Source of the DNA: Orobanche coerulescens
Taxonomy: Eukaryota > Streptophyta > Magnoliopsida > Lamiales > Orobanchaceae
DNA: 64,000 bases
Direction: 5' to 3'
Assembly: GCA_033398695.1 (NCBI GenBank)
Contig: CM065806.1
Span: 46,029,001-46,093,000 of the forward strand
The notes beneath the pieces are model-generated. The model was not told the DNA's origin and did no database searches. It saw only the letters and a program-made list of their open reading frames with translations. Position 1 is the stretch's first letter. Each line of letters starts with the position of its first letter. The translations under genes and the position numbers were made by a program. This document shows positions 34,973 through 46,375 of the stretch, one piece after another.

Positions 34973-37384
34973 TGTAATACCCGAGATTTTTATTCCAGTT
35001 GCCCTGAATTATTTGTCATTTGGTGCTGGTTATTTTGTTTCGTTATGATTATGTGGGATACGTTTTTCTATTATGTACGGTATGATGTGTTCTATAGTAA
35101 TGTTCGTCGAGTGGGACTTGTGTTGCGTGCGTTTCTTTGATTAAATGCGTGGTTGTGGTATGTTATATTCCGTAAATTGCTCGTTATTATTTTGAATCTT
35201 AGCCTGTGCATTAGTGCGGCTGAGAAGTTGTCGAATGCCTAACCGGACTGTCGAAACGATCGAGTTTCGACCGTAAGGCTTGGCCGAGTTATGGCCGCAA
35301 TGCAGGGTTGGCTATGACCGCAACGCATGGCCGGATACGGCCGCAATGCCTTGCCTGGTAACGGCCGTAATATGCCCGAGCATTTTGGGCAGTGCCTGGG
35401 AGGTGCCAATTACACCCGTAAGATGATGCCGATTACGGCCGTAAGGGCCGAGTTACGGCCGTAAGGTACTGCCGGTTATGGCCGTAACGTGATCGGCCTT
35501 ATATAGGCCTGGCGATGGGCAGACCTTATTTCATTCCCTTTTTCCCTTCTTGTGGCGGCTGACGGAGAGTTCTTAGTCGATTCCACTCAATTCCAAGACA
35601 TTTTGGAAGGCTCTTGTCGATTATATCATCATCTAATCTTTGTTCTTCGTCGGATCGAGGTAAATTCTTTAAATCTCCTAGGGTTGACTTTCGAGATTTC
35701 CTTCTTGATTTTCGTTGTTCGTCCGATTTTGATGAATCGGTTGATGCTATTGAGTATTATTAATCGTGTTCTATGGGTTGTATATCCATATTTCGAGTTT
35801 GTTTAACTCGATAGGCGATTCGAGTGTTCTTGGGAGTTATTGAACATATAATGTTTGATTAAATGTCCCAATGAGTTTTACTTCGATAGTTTAGTGGGAT
35901 TTCCGTTGTTTTTGGTCTTGATTCTCTTTGTAATCGTATCTTTGCTGTTTTTGCCGGAGGATTGTAGGTGTTCGAGGTGTCCCGGTTGAGCCGTGTTCGT
36001 CGTAGTGTTCGGTATCGGTTATTGAGGCAAGTATCTTGCTATACGATTTGTGTCTTGTGAATAGAGACTTCGTGTTAGGTTTGTGATGATTTGGTTTACC
36101 TTCGTGAATATGCTTCGTGTGATTTGATTATTGTGAACGATTGATGGTAGTGATGATATGCTCACTTGGTTAACGTCGTTGAATCGTGTTGGTTGTGTTA
36201 ATCATATGGTTTGTGTTGTGCGTGATTGGTCATGGTTGAGTTATCGTGATGATTATGATATTTGTGTCGGTTTGATTACATACTTGAATATGTATTACGG
36301 TGTATTGTTGAATAGTTTGACATATTGGTAATAATGTGTGTTGTTCGTGGTGATGTGTTGAGTTGATCAATATGAGTTGTGTCGTGATGATGTGTGTGTT
36401 CTGGGTAGGGTCTGACGAGGCCTCTGGAGTTTGGAACATGATGTGTACGAACGATATGTGTGTTCCGGGTAGGGTCTGACGAGGCCTCTGGAGTTCGGTA
36501 CATGATGTGTACGAACAATGTGTGTGGTCCGGGTAGGGTCCGTCGAGGCCTCTGGAGTTCGGTACATGACGTGTACGAACAATGCGTGTGGTCCGGGTAG
36601 GGTCCGACGAGGCCTCTGGAGTTCGGTACATGATGTGTACGAACAGTGATCGTGTAACAGTGATTGATTGGACAACATTTTAAAGTTGGGTTACAGACCC
36701 ATGATGATATCTTAACTAATGTGTTTTGAAACGAGAATCGGGCTGAGGCCCTAACGCTTTCGAAAAGGTTTTGTTAATTGGGATTCGAGGTCCAAAAGAA
36801 TTCCTACTTTAAAAATCCTCGAGATGACGAGTTCTTTTCAAATGCTTCTTTGCTTGAGTTCGAAATTCTAAAACTTTTCGGGAATATTTTGATAGTTGAT
36901 TTCCGTATCAAATTTGTGGTTGCTATTTACTTGTTGCATTTCGTATCCTATTATACTTGCACTAGCAAAATAGTGGAATTTTGCTAACCCCCAAGTAATC
37001 GGGGGTGGATGTCTGTTTTGTGTCCAGGTGCTTGTAGGTTCGGAGAAGCAGTCACATGAAGTGATGGGCTACGATACTAATCGAGAGTTGGGAGTTAAGT
37101 CGAGTTGTGTTGTATCATCAGAGTCGTAATCCGCCTTCCGCTATTTTGTATCTTTATCCCTGCGTGGGTATTCATTGTAAAGAGTTGTATTTTTCTGTTT
37201 ACGTCAGTCGTACGACCTCACTGGTCCGTGTAGTTGTTTATAATTGACCTTAACGGTCCGTATCATTGTATTGTTTGCCTCGGTCGGGCAAACACTTGGT
37301 CATTTTGTGATGTTTAGCCTGGTATATCCTCGTGGGAAGGATCTATGGCCTGTAATATTCCCATACAGTTTTGGGGTTGTTACA
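34973..37384 (+). repeat. TR-GAG 3' LTR
   Basis: Collinear with 29430-31853 apart from several small indels. It keeps perfect TTACGGCCGTAA palindromes at 35433 and 35453 that are mutated in the 5' LTR. Tandem 60-bp units at about 36390-36646. GGGC-TGAG-GCCC pairing at 36740-36751. Confidence 0.88.
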
Positions 37385-38744
37385 AAGGTAGCCAAGTACA
37401 GAATGAGAGTCTCACTACCCTAAGGTTTCTACAAGAGTGGGGGTGACCAAGATGCTTCTTGATTTTTATGAAGGCTTCCTCACATTCCTTGGTCCAAACA
37501 AACTTCTCCCCAATACCTTTAATAACTTTAAAGAATTCCTTGCATTTGTCAGATGACTTTGTCACAAACCTATTCAGAGCCGCTATCCTTCTGGTTAGAC
37601 TCTGCACCTCCTTCACTGTATTTTGGAGACCTCATATTCAACATTGCTTGTTCTTGGTCGAATTCGCTTCTATGCCTCGGTGATTCACCATAAAGCCTAA
37701 AAAATTTCCTGACTCCACCCCAGAAACACATTTTTGGGGGTTGAGTCTCATCTGATACTTTCTCAAAACTTCAAACATTTCTGCCAAGTGACTCACATGG
37801 TCACTTGCTTCTTTTGATTTTACCAACATATCATCTACATAGACCTCCATAGTCTTCCCTATCTGGTTGTGAAACATCATATTCACTAACCTTTGATACA
37901 TCGCCCTTGCATTAATTACACCGAATGGCATCCCAATATCGCAATATAATCCTCGGTACATGATGAAAGAAGTATGCTCCTAATCAGGCTCATACATATG
38001 AATCTGACTATAGCCTGAGTAAGCATCCATAGGAGCATGACCCGCTATGGCATCTACCAACTGATCAATTCTCGAAAGTGGGAAACTATCCTTGTGACAC
38101 ACTATATTTAAGTCATTGAAGTCTACGCATATCCTCCACTTTCAATTAGGCCTCTTCACCAGAACAGGATTAGCCAACCAAGTTGGGTAGAATGACTCTT
38201 TAATCAATCCCACCTTCAGGAGCCTATCAACTTTTTCTTTCAATACCTCAGCCCACTCTCCACTGATAGCGCGTCTCTTTTGTCTTACTCCCGTATTTTT
38301 TGGAACAATGTTCAAATGATGACATATAACCTCTGGATCAATTACCACCATATCAGTGTGGGACCATGCGAACACATCAAGATTGCTTTTCAAAAAAATT
38401 ACCAGTGAGTCTCTCATTTTTGGACATAGGTGAGACCCTATCTTCAAGACCTTCATGGGATCATAAGCATCCACAAGTATGGAAATAGTGTCCTCTATCG
38501 GACAAGTCTTGTCGACAGTCTATGGCATCCTAGGATCTAGGTCTATTTCAAATTCTTTGATACCGCTAGCCTCACCCTTCTGTGGGGCAAAGGGGGGTCG
38601 CAGTGAGATCACCAAATGAAGCCAAGCCAGAAAAGACGGCCTCTGCCATTATCTCATCAGTAGGTATACTGATGGGGATTGACTCGATCACTATGTCTTT
38701 TCCCTTTTTAGATTAGCTCATCTGCCTCTCATCTGGGTCACTGT
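37385..38744 (-). pseudogene. pol: G0 reverse transcriptase region
   Basis: Reads from 38744 leftward: an acidic linker, an N-terminal RT flank (SNLDVFAWSHTDMVVIDPEV, then GLIKESFYPTWLANPVLVKR near 38142-38230), fingers and palm, the GMPFGVINARAMYQRLVN block and the catalytic YVDD (VYVDDM, 37827-37844). The thumb/connection region with ALNRFVTKSSDK follows near 37560. These are Tat-lineage motifs. In-frame stops (for example near 37980 and 38140) and shifts break the ORF, although the YVDD itself survives. Confidence 0.87.
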
Positions 38745-41728
38745 TGTAATACCCGGAATTTTCGCTTCCGATTGTGTTGAATTCTTTTTTCTTCGTTTTA
38801 GTGGATTATATTTTGTTTGTGCTTAAATTGATCGTGTGTCAGGTCGTGTCACGTGTTTGTTGGCAACCTAGTTGTTGGTGTGGATGTTGGTGTTTTATCG
38901 CATGTCGCATGATTTGTCGTTCCGTTGGCAGGTATCGTTGTTGTGATGAGTTTTTGGTGCAGTCCTATTGCCTGTACAGTAGGAATAGCGCACGTTAGGT
39001 TCTTGGATAGCGCGCATTTCTATGCATTGCTAGCGCACGCTAAGGCTCCGTTAGCACACGCTAAGGCTCCGTTAGCGCACGCTAACGGAGGATCCAGAGG
39101 TGAGGCAGACGCTACTGCCTTGGGCTAGGAGGTCGATAGCGCACGCTATGTAGTGAGGAGCGCGCTAAGGTGCTAGAGTTAACTCACGCTATCGAGAGGG
39201 TAGCGCACGCTAACTGGTAGTTTGAGGGCAGTCCAGGAGCTACTGGACTGGGTTGCATGATTCATTAGCGCGCACTAAGTCTTGTAGTTAGCGTACGCTA
39301 ACCGTGTGTTTGGGCAGAACGTGCTTCGATAGCACACGCTAATCCGGATGATTAGTGCACGCTAAGCTGTCCAGTATATATACTGGACAACAGGCTTATT
39401 TCCTCATTTCTTCTTCATTTCTCCTTCTCTCCGCGGGTTTGAGAAGGGCGCTTAGGGTTCGAGTTCATGGACGATTTTGCTCCTTCCAAGGATATTTTGG
39501 AGAGTCTAGGTGATTGTAACATCATATAATCTGTTGTTCTTCGTCGGATCAAGGTATTTTTCTTGATTTCTCTAGAGTTCACTTTTTGGAGTTTTATTCT
39601 TGATTTCGATCCTAGTACGATTTTGATGAATCAGTTGGTACTATATGATGTTAGTAATCGTGTTCTATGAATTGTATATCCATATTTCGAGTTTGTTTAA
39701 CTCGATTGACGATTCGAGTGTTCTTGGGAAACATTGAACATTTAATGTTCGATTAAATGTTCCAATGATTTTTCCTTCGATAGTTTGATGGGATTTCCAT
39801 TGTTATTAGTCTCGATCCCCATCGTGATCGCGTTTTTGTTGTTTCTTGCGGAAGTTGCAGGTTTCAAGGCACTTCGATCGAGCCGTGTTCGTCGGAGTAT
39901 TTGTGTGCCGACTCCGAGGCAAGTATCTTGCTAATACGACTTGTGACTTGTGATTAGAAATCGCGTGTTGTGTGTTGATGATTGGTTTGCCTTCGTGAAT
40001 ATGATTGGTGTGAGTTAGTTATGTATTAATTGTTATGAAGGCTTGATGATGACTGTATTACCTTGGTATATATGTTATGTGTGCAGGATTGTGATAATCA
40101 CGTTGGGTTGGTTGTACACATGGTTGTGCAATGTATGATACAATGATTATGAGTTATGTTGGTTGTGTGTTGTTGATGATGATGATTTGAGTGTTGAGAT
40201 TATGTTGTGTACGCGCGGTGCGTGATTTGTGGTGATCAATGTGATTAATTGATTGTGAAGGTAAATGTCGTGTGCTGTGTTGCTAAGTTCACTCTTGCGG
40301 GTTCGACGGGGCCTACGAGGATTCATGATGGGGGACCATGGGATCGGAACTTAGTATGTGGTGCTAAGGTCCAATCGTGCGGGTCTGACGAGGCATACGA
40401 TGACACATGGCAATCGATCATGGGGTCAGTGCACAATACGTCCAACCGTATTGGTTCGACGGGGCCTACGGTGACTCGTGGCAAGAGATCACGGAGTCGG
40501 GATTGGTTGTTATGATTGTTGTGTTTGGCATAGTCCATGTGGGTTGTTGAACCTACGAAGCCACGTGGCAAGAGTTCACGGTGTTATGATTGTTGTGTTT
40601 GGTATACGTGACAAGAGTTCACGGTGTTATGATTGTTGTGTTTGGTATACGTGACAAGAGTTCACGGTGTTATGATTATAGTGTTTGGTTTAGTCCGTGC
40701 GGGTTGTTGAACCTACGGAGACATGTGGCAGGGGATCACGGTGTCACGATTATGTTTTGAGAATCAAAGTTTTGAAAGGAAAGGTTTTATGAAAATAAAG
40801 GTTGGGCCGAGTCCCAAGCGATTTGTTAAAATGTTTTCCGTGTTGTATAGTGTGAGATTTGGGCTAAGACCCTAAAATTTCGAAAAGGGGATTTTGACGA
40901 ACTTAGGACATGAGTTCCTAATGATTTTAACAAACTTAGGACGTGGGTTCCTAATGATTTTAACAAACTTAGGATGTGAGTTCCTAATGCTTTTGACAAA
41001 CTTAGAATGTGAGTTCCTAATGATTTTAATAAACTTAGGACGTGAGTTCCTAATACTTTTGACAAACTTAGGACGTGAGTTCCTAATGATTTTAACAAAC
41101 TTGGGATAAGAGTTCCTAATGAATTATGTTGTTTAAAACTCCCGAGATGACAGTTCATTTTACAAAGATTCCAGTTGTGTTAGTTTCTAAAATTGTTAAA
41201 ACCTCTCGGGAATATGTTATTGGTGGAGTAGTGACTGTCTGAGTTGTGATTGGTTGAGCTATGGTTGTCTGACTTGTGATTTATAATTGCTTGCTACATT
41301 TTGTATGGTTATGATACTTGCACTAGTAAAACAGTGGAGGTCTGCTAACCCCCGAGTGATCAGGGGTGGATGTCTGTATTGCGTTCAGGTACATGCATGT
41401 TCGTGGGAACAGTCACAGGATCGGCACAAGGGATGAGGGGCTGCGATACTAATCAAGAGTTATGGAATTCAGTTGTTGTTGTGACGTTATTGTATTATTC
41501 TGTCTTCCGCTGTGTTGTATCGTTTTGTATTTTGGACCCCTGCGTGGGCATAAGTTGTAATAATTATTTAAGTTGAATTAGTTGTGTGACCTTATCGGTC
41601 TGAGTCATTATCCTGTTCGAACCCGGCCGGTCGAACATTTGGTCGTTTTATTGTGCTTAGCCTGGTAAACCCCTGTGAGAAGGGTTTACGACGTGTAATA
41701 GTCCTAGTTGAAATCTGGGGGTGTTACA
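38745..41728 (+). repeat. Element A 5' LTR
   Basis: TGTAATACCC...GGGTGTTACA. The 38990-39365 stretch holds more than a dozen TTAGCGCACGCTAA-like palindromes (perfect at 39072-39085). The TATA box lies within a 22-bp perfect palindrome (39368-39389; core GTATATATAC). Further on are GTTCGACGGGGCCTACG-type repeats (40297-40480), GTTGTTGAACCTACGGAG repeats (40540-40730) and a 33-bp hairpin repeat array (40899-41120). Small ORFs here follow the repeats and are not genes. Confidence 0.9.
40899..41120 (+). repeat. Tandem ~33-bp hairpin repeats in the A LTR
   Basis: About seven units of ACTTAGGACGTGAGTTCCTA plus spacer (ATGATTTTAACAA or ATGCTTTTGACAA). Each unit is itself an inverted repeat (TTAGGA...TCCTAA). 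Matching arrays lie at 56932-57120 in B and 59263-59484 in A'. Confidence 0.9.
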
Positions 41729-42822
41729 TTTATGGTATCAGAGCTTAGGTTGTGGAAACGTAGGCTGTCGGGTCGAGTCGAGTTGAGTTGAGTTGTGTTT
41801 TGTTCCGTCACTTGAAGTTATCGGATGACGAGAGAAGACTAGTATCGTGGGCGGCTGTCATCTTCGTGCGATCTGTGATGTAAGTCTCCTCTATTGTAAT
41901 TTGTGTATATTGACTTTATCACAAGTTGCTGTGAATGAAGTTCATATTTGGTGCGTGTGATGCATTGCGTGTGTAATGATCAGAGATGCTTAGTGGAAGC
42001 ATGGATGGTTTCGACATGTGTTCGAATCGGTGTTTGTAAATTATGTTTGTTAATCAGGTATATTTGAATACGGGATGAACATGTGTTTCAGAATCGGTTG
42101 TGTTTGTTGAATTGATGAATCTCTTTGCTGGATTATGCCAGTTAGCGCACGCTAACGTGCTATTTAGCGCACGCTAACCTGACTGGATAGTTAACGCACG
42201 CTAAGTGTAGCTTTAGCGCGCATTAAGATGCATTATGTTGTATGAATCGGATGTGATTGTTGATTTGTGAAAATTTTTGTTGTATATATGAATAGGTTGC
42301 CCACCCAGGGATGGTTCGGTGAAACCTCTGGGGGTCGATGCCAAGAGAGCATGACCACGGGATAACTTATGTGCTGTTGATTGTGATGATGTTGAGTGGT
42401 AACAGGTGTGTTGATGTTTGTGATGATGTTGTTTTCAAAGAATGTGATGTACTCCGGATGATGTTCTGGAGTATTATCTTGCAAATGATTTCAAAACGAG
42501 ACTGTTGCGATCTATGGGTTATGGTTTTGGTAAAACAACCTGAGGTATTAAAAGTATTTTCAAATTTTACTTCGAAAAAATATACGAATTCAAAGATTTT
42601 CAAATGCTATTAAGTTCCATCTGTTGCAATGATAGTTCTTGTATTCGTGTAGTTTCTCGAAGTGGATATTTTTGTCGTGTTGATAATTATTGCCTTACGT
42701 TGGTATGTTATGCTGAGTGGGCATTTCGGCATATTGACTTGCGATGTGTTGTGCTGAGTTGGCATCTTGGTATGATGCTCTGCGATGTTACATTTCGTTG
42801 TACTTAGTGATTGCATGTTCGG
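41729..42822 (+). other. Element A primer-binding site and leader
   Basis: TGGTATCAGAGC at 41733-41744 is an exact tRNA-iMet complement. The leader carries the conserved AGTATCGTGGGC...GATGTAAGTCTCC block (about 41850-41892) and four palindromes of the LTR type at 42140-42225, two of them perfect (42142-42155, 42164-42177). A single CCACCCAGGGATGGTTCGG unit at about 42301 is akin to the X LTR repeats. No supported ORF. Confidence 0.8.
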
Positions 42823-43066
42823 CATGCCAAGGAGACAAGGTCGAGGTTGTGGTTGTGGTTGTAACCATGAGTAAGATGAGCGGTGTGAAGACGTGTTTCA
42901 ACTGCAGTCGTGTGGGCCATGTACGACAGGATTGTCATTCGCTCAAGTGAATCGTTTCAAGTGTGGTCAAGCGGGGCACTGAGTGGTGCATTGCGATACC
43001 GCAGCTAAGATATTCGGGAATTGGAATTCCGTTCCTACTCCTGGAGGGCCTAGTGGTGCCCAATGA
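42823..43066 (+). pseudogene. gag: Element A gag remnant
   Basis: Begins ATGCCAAGGAGACAAGGTCG, giving the basic MPRRQGRG start of Tekay-type Gag. It jumps, with a stop and frame changes, straight to the zinc-knuckle region (CFNCSRVGHVRQDC, then a broken second knuckle) and the terminal VPTPGGPSGAQ. The whole capsid domain is missing, so this is an internally deleted gag. Confidence 0.75.
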
Positions 43067-43290
43067 TGGTATTTTTTGTGTTTTATTTTGTGGATGGTAT
43101 CTCGTGATGAGATTTGATATTTATACTTGATGTTTGGTTTGAATATTTTCGTGTGGGTTGTTGAACCTATGGAGACACTTGACAGGAGATCACGGGGTCC
43201 CTTGATGTTTGAACGTTTGTGTCTTGTTGTGTAGCATCATGATGCTTTTGTTTTAAGTTTGGGACGAAACTTATTTTTAGTAGGGTAGAA
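43067..43290 (+). other. Element A 3' UTR and polypurine tract
   Basis: Has GTTGTTGAACCTATGGAGAC and GGGACGAAACTTATTTTTAG, then the tract AGTAGGGTAGAA (43279-43290) directly before an LTR start. Confidence 0.78.
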
Positions 43291-44987
43291 TGTAATACGC
43301 GGTTGCGTTGAACTTTTTTTCTTCGGTTTAGTAGATTATATGTTGTTCGTGCTTAAATTGATCGCGTGTCAGGTCGTGCCACGTGTTTGTTGGCAACCTA
43401 GTTGTTGGTGTGGATATTGGTGTTTTATCGAATGTCGCATGATTTGTCGTTCCGTTGGTAGGTATCGTTGTTGTGATGAATTTTTGGTGCAGTCCTATTG
43501 CCTGTACAGCGTGAATAGCGCACATTAGGTGCTTGGATAGCGCGCGCTTCTATGTGTTGCTAGCACACGCTAAGGCTCCGTTAGCGCACGCTAACGGAGG
43601 ATCCAGAGGTGAGGCAGAAGCTACTGCCTTGGGCTAGGAGGTCGATAGCGCATGCTATGGATAGCGCGCGCTAAGGTGCTAGAGTTAGCGCACGCTATCG
43701 GGAGGGTAGCGCACGCTAACTGGTAGTTCAGGGACAGTCCAGGAGCTACTGGACAGGGTTGCATGAATCGTTAGCACGCGCTAAATCTTGTAGTTAGCGT
43801 ATGCTAACCGTGTGTTTGGGCAGAACGGGCTTCGATAGCGCACGCTAATCCGGATGATTTGCACATGCTAAGTTGTCCAGTATAGTGGACAGCAGGCTTA
43901 TTTCCTCATTTCTTCTTCGTTTCTCCTTCTCTCCGTGGGTTTGAGACAAGGGCGATTAAGGTTTGAGTTCTTGGCCGATTTTGCTCCATCCATTGATTTT
44001 TTGGAGAGTCTAGGTTATTGTAACATCATCTAATCCGTTGTTCTTCGTCGGATCAAGGTATTTTTCTTGATTTCTCTAGAGTTGACTTTTTGGAGTTTTG
44101 TTCTTGATTTCGATCCTAGTACGATTTTGATGAATCGGTTGGTGCTATATGATGTTATTAATCGTGTTTATGGATTGTATATCCATATTTCGAGTTTGTT
44201 TAACTCGATGGATGATCCGAGTGTTCTTGGGAAATATTGAACATTTAATGTTCGATTAAATGTTCCCATGAGTTTTTCTTCGATAGTTTGATGGGATTTC
44301 CGTTGTTATTGGTCTCGATCCTCATTGTGATAATGTTTTTGTTGTTTCTTGTGGAAGTTGTAGGTTTTGAGGCACTTCGGTCGAGCCGTGTTCGTCGGAG
44401 TATTTGCGTGCCGATTCCGAGGCAAGTATCTTGCTTATACGACTTGTGTCTTGTGATTAGAAATCGCGTGTTATGTGTTGATGATTGGTTTACCTTCGTG
44501 AATATGATTGGTGTGAGTTAGTTACGTATTAATTGTTATGAAGGCTTGATGATGACTGTGTTACCTTGGTATATATGTTATGTGTTGTATTATGTGTGCA
44601 GGATTGTGATAATCGCGTTGGGTTGGTTGTATACATGGTTGTGCAATGTATGGTACAATGATTATAAGTTATCTTGGTTGTGTGTCGTTGATGATGATGA
44701 TTTGAGTGTTGAGATTATGTTGAGTATGCGTGATGCGTGATTTGTGGTGATCAATGTGATTGATTGATTGTGAATGTAAATATCATGTGCTGTGTTGCTA
44801 AGTTCACTCTTGCGGGTTCTACAGGGCCTACGAGGATTCATGACGAGGGACCATGGGATTGGAACTTAGTATGTGGTGCTGAGGTCCAATTGTGCGGGTC
44901 TGACGAGGCCTACGATGACACATGGCAATCGATTTATGGGGTCAGGGCACAGTACATCCAACTGTGTTGGTTCGACGGGGCCTACGA
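43291..44987 (+). repeat. Element A middle LTR (B), left part
   Basis: Begins TGTAATACGCGG and parallels the A LTR from 38745 to about 40468, with one fewer palindrome unit and many substitutions. Its TATA palindrome is shortened (about 43874). Cut by X at 44988. Confidence 0.85.
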
Positions 44988-46343
44988 TGTAATATCCAAG
45001 AATTTAAAATTAGAATTTTATTGGTATAATTTTTCTTTTATATTATTTATTTCATAATTGTTGGTCGCGTGGTTACCAACTATGAAATTTATTATTACTG
45101 ATTGAATGTTTACTTGGAATTAATTTTCATGGTGCGTTTTATGCTTTTCGTGCAGTGATAATTACTAATTTAGTTTTTGCATCGCACATGTCGTCTTGTT
45201 GGCATGTTGAGAGTTGTGTTTGATTTTTAATTTCCAATTATCGGCTTGTGGGAGAATTTAGACGGGATTATTGGTGATTTGTTGTCATTCAGTATTATCC
45301 GAAGCAGTGAGAATTTATTCGTTTGGCACAACAACTTAATTATTCGGCATTGGGTCATTCTTGAATAGGATATTCCCACCACATTACCCACTTGGGCCTT
45401 ATTGACCCATTAACTCAAATTATTATAGTGGCCCAATTTCCCTTCATTCCTTAGCCAAAATAAATGGCCCGTTTTTGCTAAAAGAAAAAAAGACATCAGA
45501 TATGAAGAGAGAAGCGGATCTCTCCTTCCTTTACCTCACACCCGTTGACCGCATATCTCTCACCTTTGGCAGTGATAGGCGACGATGGTGAGTGCACTGA
45601 GCGTGGTGGCCTCTAGCATCGTCGAGGACGACCTCAGATCGAAGTTGCGACGGTGATGTTTGGAGAACGTCGGGGTTGCGGCTATCAGGGTGGATGGTTT
45701 GAATTACCTGCAGGTAGTACAGAGATGGGCGACGGTTCGGGCGACGATGGTGGTTCGAGGAAGCAGCGACGTATGATGATTGGACTGGCGGAAACGGAAC
45801 CAGGGGTTTTTCGATCGGGGTTTGAAGCCCGATTCAAGATGGAATCTTCAGATGCGGGCCGAGTTTCTAGCGGCCGGGTGTTTTCTAACGGCCATCAATG
45901 GTGGTTAACGGACGAAGGTGGTAGTCCCGACAGATCGGTGTTACTGCCATGACCGCGAAGTTCTGAACTTTGGCACGATGGTAACATTCGGGCTATAGTT
46001 GGAGAATTGTTGGGCGAGGAAAGTCAGAGACGGCGGGCCTGGGATTGAATCCGGTAGGTGATGGTCAGTTCCGGGTGGCTGTGGGTTACCGAGGATGGTG
46101 AATGGTTATGTAGGTTGTATGTGTGCACCTAGTGTGTGTATGTGTGTGCGTGCATCTGTAAGTGTGCGTCTGTGTGTGTAAATTTGTATATGTGTGTGTG
46201 CTGAAAATTCATGTGTGCGTGTAGTGTATGTATAATATATATAATTATTTGTGTGTGTGTTTGTGTGCTGGTGTATGCACAGCATGTGTGTTTGTGTTTT
46301 TGTGCAGTAAGTGTGTGTATATATGTGTGTGTTTGCGTTGCAC

Positions 46344-46375
<32 letters not shown>

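Larger units (their letters stand above)
29430..37384 (+). mobile_element. TR-GAG type non-autonomous Tekay-like LTR retrotransposon
   Basis: LTRs of 2424 and 2412 bp enclose a 3.1-kb interior with a tRNA-iMet-type primer-binding site, a leader, a gag pseudogene and a polypurine tract, and nothing of pol. AAGG flanks both sides (29426-29429 and 37385-37388) as a 4-5-bp target-site duplication; excision restores the G0 frame. Elements with LTRs, gag only and no pol are known in plants as TR-GAG. The LTR ends (TGTAATACCC...GGGTGTTACA) and Gag suggest a chromovirus of the Tekay/Del type. Confidence 0.88.

Noticed and set aside
40826..41158. Leu/Ser-rich periodic ORFs on both strands (also 56820-57158 and 59190-59473)
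   Set aside because: Produced by the 33-bp hairpin repeats, which are divisible by three. No start context or independent support.
45653..45952. Small gene in the X LTR (99 aa, Gly/Arg-rich)
   Set aside because: The 3' LTR copy (53560-53784) has a different frame and length, and no domain is recognisable. Probably U3 sequence.
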